A program made the translations under genes and the position numbers. Below are positions 9,127-18,362 of a stretch of 20,634 bases of DNA, piece after piece (positions within the stretch are counted from its first letter, which is position 1; each line of letters begins with the position of its first letter). The DNA is from Brugia malayi (lineage: Eukaryota; Nematoda; Chromadorea; Rhabditida; Onchocercidae). Below the pieces are notes generated by a model. That model was not told the DNA's origin. It worked only from the letters and a program-made list of their open reading frames with translations, and made no database searches. The DNA is taken from contig NW_025062367.1 of the NCBI RefSeq assembly GCF_000002995.4, positions 1 to 20,634 on the forward strand, written 5' to 3'.

Positions 9127-12100
9127 GACTATGTTACGTGCATTGTACCAGTGCTGGTCGTATATTGTGTTGTCATTTTATAGTTTAAATATTAAAATAC
9201 GCTTTTGTAATTAAGTTTTGCGCATAAATTCATCAGCAAAATTAATAAAACTTTCAATTAATCATGATTTTAATTCAATTTAAGAATTTAAATTAAATTC
9301 AAATTTAAATTTTGAATTTTTTAAAAATTTTAAAATTTGTTATAGTTTTCTTACATTAGACAAGGAAATTGGTTCTAATTTATCAATTTTAATTCTAATT
9401 AAGTGCCAAAACTACTAAAAAAAGCTTATTTTGAAATTAATTGACTATGTTACGTGCATTGTACCAGTGCTGGTCGTATATTGCGTTGTCATTTTATAGT
9501 TTAAATATTAAAATACGCTTTTGTAATTAAGTTTTGCGCATAAATTCATCAGCAAAATTAATAAAACTTTCAATTAATCATGATTTTAATTCAATTTAAG
9601 TTTAAATTTAAATTCAAATTTAAATTTTGAATTTTTTAAAAATTTTAAAATTTGTTATAGTTTTCTTACATTAGACAAGGAAATTGGTTCTAATTTATCA
9701 ATTTTAATTCTAATTAAGTGCCAAAACTACTAAAAAAAGCTTATTTTGAAATTAATTGACTATGTTACGTGCATTGTACCAGTGCTGGTCGTATATTGTG
9801 TTGTCATTTTATAGTTTAAATATTAAAATACGCTTTTGTAATTAAGTTTTGCGCATAAATTCATCAGCAAAATTAATAAAACTTTCAATTAATCATGATT
9901 TTAATTCAATTTAAGAATTTAAATTAATTTAAATTCAAATTTAAATTTTGAATTTTTTAAAAATTTTAAAATTTGTTATAGTTTTCTTACATTAGACAAG
10001 GAAATTGGTTCTAATTTATCAATTTTAATTCTAATTAAGTGCCAAAACTACTAAAAAAAGCTTATTTTGAAATTAATTGACTATGTTACGTGCATTGTAC
10101 CAGTGCTGGTCGTATATTGTGTTGTCATTTTATAGTTTAAATATTAAAATACGCTTTTGTAATTAAGTTTTGCGCATAAATTCATCAGCAAAATTAATAA
10201 AACTTTCAATTAATCATGATTTTAATTCAATTTAAGAATTTAAATTAAATTTAAATTCAAATTTAAATTTTGAATTTTTTAAAAATTTTAAAATTTGTTA
10301 TAGTTTTCTTACATTAGACAAGGAAATTGGTTCTAATTTATCAATTTTAATTCTAATTAAGTGCCAAAACTACTAAAAAAAGCTTATTTTGAAATTAATT
10401 GACTATGTTACGTGCATTGTACCAGTGCTGGTCGTATATTGTGTTGTCATTTTATAGTTTAAATATTAAAATACGCTTTTGTAATTAAGTTTTGCGCATA
10501 AATTCATCAGCAAAATTAATAAAACTTTCAATTAATCATGATTTTAATTCAATTTAAGAATTTAAATTAAATTTAAATTCAAATTTAAATTTTGAATTTT
10601 TTAAAAATTTTAAAATTTGTTATAGTTTTCTTACATTAGACAAGGAAATTGGTTCTAATTTATCAATTTTAATTCTAATTAAGTGCCAAAACTACTAAAA
10701 AAAGCTTATTTTGAAATTAATTGACTATGTTACGTGCATTGTACCAGTGCTGGTCGTATATTGCGTTGTCATTTTATAGTTTAAATATTAAAATACGCTT
10801 TTGTAATTAAGTTTTGCGCATAAATTCATCAGCAAAATTAATAAAACTTTCAATTAATCATGATTTTAATTCAATTTAAGAATTTAATTAAATTCAAATT
10901 TAAATTTTGAATTTTTTAAAAATTTTAAAATTTGTTATAGTTTTCTTACATTAGACAAGGAAATTGGTTCTAATTTATCAATTTTAATTCTAATTAAGTG
11001 CCAAAACTACTAAAAAAAGCTTATTTTGAAATTAATTGACTATGTTACGTGCATTGTACCAGTGCTGGTCGTATATTGTGTTGTCATTTTATAGTTTAAA
11101 TATTAAAATACGCTTTTGTAATTAAGTTTTGCGCATAAATTCATCAGCAAAATTAATAAAACTTTCAATTAATCATGATTTTAATTCAATTTAAGAATTT
11201 AAATTAAATTTAAATTCAAATTTAAATTTTGAATTTTTTAAAAATTTTAAAATTTGTTATAGTTTTCTTACATTAGACAAGGAAATTGGTTCTAATTTAT
11301 CAATTTTAATTCTAATTAAGTGCCAAAACTACTAAAAAAAGCTTATTTTGAAATTAATTGACTATGTTACGTGCATTGTACCAGTGCTGGTCGTATATTG
11401 TGTTGTCATTTTATAGTTTAAATATTAAAATACGCTTTTGTAATTAAGTTTTGCGCATAAATTCATCAGCAAAATTAATAAAACTTTCAATTAATCATGA
11501 TTTTAATTCAATTTAAGAATTTAAATTAAATTCAAATTTAAATTTTGAATTTTTTAAAAATTTTAAAATTTGTTATAGTTTTCTTACATTAGACAAGGAA
11601 ATTGGTTCTAATTTATCAATTTTAATTCTAATTAAGTGCCAAAACTACTAAAAAAAGCTTATTTTGAATTAATTGACTATGTTACGTGCATTGTACCAGT
11701 GCTGGTCGTATATTGCGTTGTCATTTTATAGTTTAAATATTAAAATACGCTTTTGTAATTAAGTTTTGCGCATAAATTCATCAGCAAAATTAATAAAACT
11801 TTCAATTAATCATGATTTTAATTCAATTTAAGAATTTAAATTAAATTTAAATTCAAATTTAAATTTTGAATTTTTTAAAAATTTTAAAATTTGTTATAGT
11901 TTTCTTACATTAGACAAGGAAATTGGTTCTAATTTATCAATTTTAATTCTAATTAAGTGCCAAAACTACTAAAAAAAGCTTATTTTGAAATTAATTGACT
12001 ATGTTACGTGCATTGTACCAGTGCTGGTCGTATATTGTGTTGTCATTTTATAGTTTAAATATTAAAATACGCTTTTGTAATTAAGTTTTGCGCATAAATT

Positions 12101-13276
12101 CATCAGCAAAATTAATAAAACTTTCAATTAATCATGATTTTAATTCAATTTAAGAATTTAATTAATTTAAATTCAAATTTAAATTTTGAATTTTTTAAAA
12201 ATTTTAAAATTTGTTATAGTTTTCTTACATTAGACAAGGAAATTGGTTCTAATTTATCAATTTTAATTCTAATTAAGTGCCAAAACTACTAAAAAAAGCT
12301 TATTTTGAAATTAATTGACTATGTTACGTGCATTGTACCAGTGCTGGTCCGTATATTGTGTTGTCATTTTATAGTTTAAATATTAAAATACGCTTTTGTA
12401 ATTAAGTTTTGCGCATAAATTCATCAGCAAAATTAATAAAACTTTCAATTAATCATGATTTTAATTCAATTTAAGAATTTAAATTAATTTAAATTCAAAT
12501 TTAAATTTTGAATTTTTTAAAAATTTTAAAATTTGTTATAGTTTTCTTACATTAGACAAGGAAATTGGTTCTAATTTATCAATTTTAATTCTAATTAAGT
12601 GCCAAAACTACTAAAAAAAGCTTATTTTGAACCTAATTGACTATGTTACGTGCATTGTACCAGTGCTGGTCGTATATTGCGTTGTCATTTTATAGTTTAA
12701 ATATTAAAATACGCTTTTGTAATTAAGTTTTGCGCATAAATTCATCAGCAAAATTAATAAAACTTTCAATTAATCATGATTTTAATTCAATTTAAGAATT
12801 TAAATTAAATTTAAATTCAAATTTAAATTTTGAATTTTTTAAAAATTTTAAAATTTGTTATAGTTTTCTTACATTAGACAAGGATATTGGTTCTAATTTA
12901 TCAATTTGAATTCTAATTAAGTGCCAAAACTACTAAAAAAAGCTTATTTTGAACCTAATTGACTATGTTACGTGCATTGTACCAGTGCTGGTCGTATATT
13001 GCGTTGTCATTTTATAGTTTAAATATTAAAATACGCTTTTGTAATTAAGTTTTGCGCATAAATTCATCAGCAAAATTAATAAAACTTTCAATTAATCATG
13101 ATTTTAATTCAATTTAAGAATTTAAATTAAATTCAAATTTAAATTTTGAATTTTTTAAAAATTTTAAAATTTGTTATAGTTTTCTTACATTAGACAAGGA
13201 AATTGGTTCTAATTTATCAATTTGAATTCTAATTAAGTGCCAAAACTACTAAAAAAAGCTTATTTTGAAATTAATT
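9127..13276. repeat. Units 29-41: transitional sub-array
   Basis: Unit starts: 9127, 9443, 9758, 10079, 10401, 10723, 11038, 11360, 11675, 11997, 12317, 12639, 12961. Junctions are AAAT except unit 29 (AACT), unit 37 (AAT) and units 40-41 (AACC). Base-42 alleles are T except units 30, 34, 37, 40 and 41 (C). Tract lengths vary a good deal here, with spacings 315, 316, 320, 321 and 322. Unit 30 lacks two A's after TTTAAG (near 9600). Unit 39 is the first with the extra C after the dyad (GGTCCGTAT, 12349-12350). The segment just before unit 41 has a private A to T at 12885 and a T to G that creates an EcoRI word at 12908-12913. Confidence 0.9.
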
Positions 13277-16200
13277 GACTATGTTACGTGCATTGTACCA
13301 GTGCTGGTCCGTATATTGTGTTGTCATTTTATAGTTTAAATATTAAAATACGCTTTTGTAATTAAGTTTTGCGCATAAATTCATCAGCAAAATTAATAAA
13401 ACTTTCAATTAATCATGATTTTAATTCAATTTAAGAATTTAAATTCAAATTTAAATTTTGAATTTTTTAAAAATTTTAAAATTTGTTATAGTTTTCTTAC
13501 ATTAGACAAGGAAATTGGTTCTAATTTATCAATTTGAATTCTAATTAAGTGCCAAAACTACTAAAAAAAGCTTATTTTGAAATTAATTGACTATGTTACG
13601 TGCATTGTACCAGTGCTGGCCGTATATTGTGTTGTCATATTATAGTTTAAATATTAAAATACGCTTTTGTAATTAAGTTTTGCGCATAAATTCATCAGCA
13701 AAATTAATAAAACTTTCAATTAATCATGATTTTAATTCAATTTAAGAATTTAAATTAAATTTAAATTCAAATTTAAATTTTGAATTTTTTAAAAATTTTA
13801 AAATTTGTTATAGTTTTCTTACATTAGACAAGGAAATTGGTTCTAATTTATCAATTTTAATTCTAATTAAGTGCCAAAACTACTAAAAAAAGCTTATTTT
13901 GAAATTAATTGACTATGTTACGTGCATTGTACCAGTGCTGGTCGTATATTGTGTTGTCATTTTATAGTTTAAATATTAAAATACGCTTTTGTAATTAAGT
14001 TTTGCGCATAAATTCATCAGCAAAATTAATAAAACTTTCAATTAATCATGATTTTAATTCAATTTAAGAATTTAAATTAAATTCAAATTTAAATTTTGAA
14101 TTTTTTAAAAATTTTAAAATTTGTTATAGTTTTCTTACATTAGACAAGGAAATTGGTTCTAATTTATCAATTTTAATTCTAATTAAGTGCCAAAACTACT
14201 AAAAAAAGCTTATTTTGAAATTAATTGACTATGTTACGTGCATTGTACCAGTGCTGGTCGTATATTGTGTTGTCATTTTATAGTTTAAATATTAAAATAC
14301 GCTTTTGTAATTAAGTTTTGCGCATAAATTCATCAGCAAAATTAATAAAACTTTCAATTAATCATGATTTTAATTCAATTTAAGAATTTAAATTAAATTC
14401 AAATTTAAATTTTGAATTTTTTAAAAATTTTAAAATTTGTTATAGTTTTCTTACATTAGACAAGGAAATTGGTTCTAATTTATCAATTTTAATTCTAATT
14501 AAGTGCCAAAACTACTAAAAAAAGCTTATTTTGAAATTAATTGACTATGTTACGTGCATTGTACCAGTGCTGGTCGTATATTGTGTTGTCATTTTATAGT
14601 TTAAATATTAAAATACGCTTTTGTAATTAAGTTTTGCGCATAAATTCATCAGCAAAATTAATAAAACTTTCAATTAATCATGATTTTAATTCAATTTAAG
14701 AATTAAATTAAATTTAAATTCAAATTTAAATTTTGAATTTTTTAAAAATTTTAAAATTTGTTATAGTTTTCTTACATTAGACAAGGAAATTGGTTCTAAT
14801 TTATCAATTTTAATTCTAATTAAGTGCCAAAACTACTAAAAAAAGCTTATTTTGAAATTAATTGACTATGTTACGTGCATTGTACCAGTGCTGGTCGTAT
14901 ATTGTGTTGTCATTTTATAGTTTAAATATTAAAATACGCTTTTGTAATTAAGTTTTGCGCATAAATTCATCAGCAAAATTAATAAAACTTTCAATTAATC
15001 ATGATTTTAATTCAATTTAAGAATTTAAATTAAATTTAAATTCAAATTTAAATTTTGAATTTTTTAAAAATTTTAAAATTTGTTATAGTTTTCTTACATT
15101 AGACAAGGAAATTGGTTCTAATTTATCAATTTTAATTCTAATTAAGTGCCAAAACTACTAAAAAAAGCTTATTTTGAAATTAATTGACTATGTTACGTGC
15201 ATTGTACCAGTGCTGGTCGTATATTGTGTTGTCATTTTATAGTTTAAATATTAAAATACGCTTTTGTAATTAAGTTTTGCGCATAAATTCATCAGCAAAA
15301 TTAATAAAACTTTCAATTAATCATGATTTTAATTCAATTTAAGAATTTAAATTAATTTAAATTCAAATTTAAATTTTGAATTTTTTAAAAATTTTAAAAT
15401 TTGTTATAGTTTTCTTACATTAGACAAGGAAATTGGTTCTAATTTATCAATTTTAATTCTAATTAAGTGCCAAAACTACTAAAAAAAGCTTATTTTGAAA
15501 TTAATTGACTATGTTACGTGCATTGTACCAGTGCTGGTCGTATATTGTGTTGTCATTTTATAGTTTAAATATTAAAATACGCTTTTGTAATTAAGTTTTG
15601 CGCATAAATTCATCAGCAAAATTAATAAAACTTTCAATTAATCATGATTTTAATTCAATTTAAGAATTTAAATTAAATTTAAATTCAAATTTAAATTTTG
15701 AATTTTTTAAAAATTTTAAAATTTGTTATAGTTTTCTTACATTAGACAAGGAAATTGGTTCTAATTTATCAATTTTAATTCTAATTAAGTGCCAAAACTA
15801 CTAAAAAAAGCTTATTTTGAAATTAATTGACTATGTTACGTGCATTGTACCAGTGCTGGTCCGTATATTGTGTTGTCATTTTATAGTTTAAATATTAAAA
15901 TACGCTTTTGTAATTAAGTTTTGCGCATAAATTCATCAGCAAAATTAATAAAACTTTCAATTAATCATGATTTTAATTCAATTTAAGAATTTAAATTCAA
16001 ATTTAAATTTTGAATTTTTTAAAAATTTTAAAATTTGTTATAGTTTTCTTACATTAGACAAGGAAATTGGTTCTAATTTATCAATTTTAATTCTAATTAA
16101 GTGCCAAAACTACTAAAAAAAGCTTATTTTGAAATTAATTGACTATGTTACGTGCATTGTACCAGTGCTGGTCCGTATATTGTGTTGTCATTTTATAGTT

Positions 16201-16814
16201 TAAATATTAAAATACGCTTTTGTAATTAAGTTTTGCGCATAAATTCATCAGCAAAATTAATAAAACTTTCAATTAATCATGATTTTAATTCAATTTAAGA
16301 ATTTAAATTTAAATTCAAATTTAAATTTTGAATTTTTTAAAAATTTTAAAATTTGTTATAGTTTTCTTACATTAGACAAGGAAATTGGTTCTAATTTATC
16401 AATTTTAATTCTAATTAAGTGCCAAAACTACTAAAAAAAGCTTATTTTGAAATTAATTGACTATGTTACGTGCATTGTACCAGTGCTGGTCGTATATTGT
16501 GTTGTCATTTTATAGTTTAAATATTAAAATACGCTTTTGTAATTAAGTTTTGCGCATAAATTCATCAGCAAAATTAATAAAACTTTCAATTAATCATGAT
16601 TTTAATTCAATTTAAGAATTTAAATTAATTTAAATTCAAATTTAAATTTTGAATTTTTTAAAAATTTTAAAATTTGTTATAGTTTTCTTACATTAGACAA
16701 GGAAATTGGTTCTAATTTATCAATTTTAATTCTAATTAAGTGCCAAAACTACTAAAAAAAGCTTATTTTGAAATTAATTGACTATGTTACGTGCATTGTA
16801 CCAGTGCTGGTCCG
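12317..16814. repeat. Region of units with an extra C after the core dyad
   Basis: Units 39, 42, 50, 51 and 53 read GGTCCGTAT instead of GGTCGTAT, at 12349-12350, 13309-13310, 15861-15862, 16173-16174 and 16812-16813. All five carry the T allele and the AAAT junction, so the insertion probably arose once on that background and spread in a scattered way. Unit 61 reads GGTCCTAT, which may be a related form with the G lost or a separate G to C change. The insertion shifts the reading frame of the only short ORF in the core, which argues against coding function. Confidence 0.75.
12908..13541. repeat. Three consecutive copies with a T to G marker (EcoRI words)
   Basis: In the segments leading into units 41, 42 and 43 the word TCAATTTTAATTC reads TCAATTTGAATTC, creating GAATTC at 12908-12913, 13224-13229 and 13536-13541. 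The same change is seen only once more, at 19915-19920. Three adjacent copies sharing a rare substitution indicate local spread; the distant fourth may be recurrent mutation or long-range exchange. Confidence 0.8.
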
Positions 16815-18362
16815 TATATTGTGTTGTCATTTTATAGTTTAAATATTAAAATACGCTTTTGTAATTAAGTTTTGCGCATAAATTCATCAGCAAAATTAAT
16901 AAAACTTTCAATTAATCATGATTTTAATTCAATTTAAGAATTTAAATTAAATTTAAATTCAAATTTAAATTTTGAATTTTTTAAAAATTTTAAAATTTGT
17001 TATAGTTTTCTTACATTAGACAAGGAAATTGGTTCTAATTTATCAATTTTAATTCTAATTAAGTGCCAAAACTACTAAAAAAAGCTTATTTTGAAATTAA
17101 TTGACTATGTTACGTGCATTGTACCAGTGCTGGTCGTATATTGTGTTGTCATTTTATAGTTTAAATATTAAAATACGCTTTTGTAATTAAGTTTTGCGCA
17201 TAAATTCATCAGCAAAATTAATAAAACTTTCAATTAATCATGATTTTAATTCAATTTAAGAATTTAAATTCAAATTTAAATTTTGAATTTTTTAAAAATT
17301 TTAAAATTTGTTATAGTTTTCTTACATTAGACAAGGAAATTGGTTCTAATTTATCAATTTTAATTCTAATTAAGTGCCAAAACTACTAAAAAAAGCTTAT
17401 TTTGAAATTAATTGACTATGTTACGTGCATTGTACCAGTGCTGGTCGTATATTGTGTTGTCATTTTATAGTTTAAATATTAAAATACGCTTTTGTAATTA
17501 AGTTTTGCGCATAAATTCATCAGCAAAATTAATAAAACTTTCAATTAATCATGATTTTAATTCAATTTAAGAATTTAAATTTAAATTCAAATTTAAATTT
17601 TGAATTTTTTAAAAATTTTAAAATTTGTTATAGTTTTCTTACATTAGACAAGGAAATTGGTTCTAATTTATCAATTTTAATTCTAATTAAGTGCCAAAAC
17701 TACTAAAAAAAGCTTATTTTGAATTAATTGACTATGTTACGTGCATTGTACCAGTGCTGGTCGTATATTGTGTTGTCATTTTATAGTTTAAATATTAAAA
17801 TACGCTTTTGTAATTAAGTTTTGCGCATAAATTCATCAGCAAAATTAATAAAACTTTCAATTAATCATGATTTTAATTCAATTTAAGAATTTAAATTCAA
17901 ATTTAAATTTTGAATTTTTTAAAAATTTTAAAATTTGTTATAGTTTTCTTACATTAGACAAGGAAATTGGTTCTAATTTATCAATTTTAATTCTAATTAA
18001 GTGCCAAAACTACTAAAAAAAGCTTATTTTGAAATTAATTGACTATGTTACGTGCATTGTACCAGTGCTGGTCGTATATTGTGTTGTCATTTTATAGTTT
18101 AAATATTAAAATACGCTTTTGTAATTAAGTTTTGCGCATAAATTCATCAGCAAAATTAATAAAACTTTCAATTAATCATGATTTTAATTCAATTTAAGAA
18201 TTTAAATTAAATTTAAATTCAAATTTAAATTTTGAATTTTTTAAAAATTTTAAAATTTGTTATAGTTTTCTTACATTAGACAAGGAAATTGGTTCTAATT
18301 TATCAATTTTAATTCTAATTAAGTGCCAAAACTACTAAAAAAAGCTTATTTTGAAATTAATT
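13277..18362. repeat. Units 42-57: nearly uniform T-type sub-array
   Basis: Unit starts: 13277, 13589, 13911, 14227, 14543, 14864, 15186, 15507, 15829, 16141, 16459, 16780, 17103, 17414, 17730, 18041. All sixteen units have T at base 42 and all but unit 56 (AAT) have the AAAT junction. Remaining variation is in tract length (spacings 311 to 323) and in the extra C after the dyad in units 42, 50, 51 and 53. Unit 43 has private changes at 13620 (T to C) and 13639 (T to A). The uniformity at two separate sites, against the mosaic on the left, suggests this block spread recently by local amplification or conversion. Confidence 0.9.
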
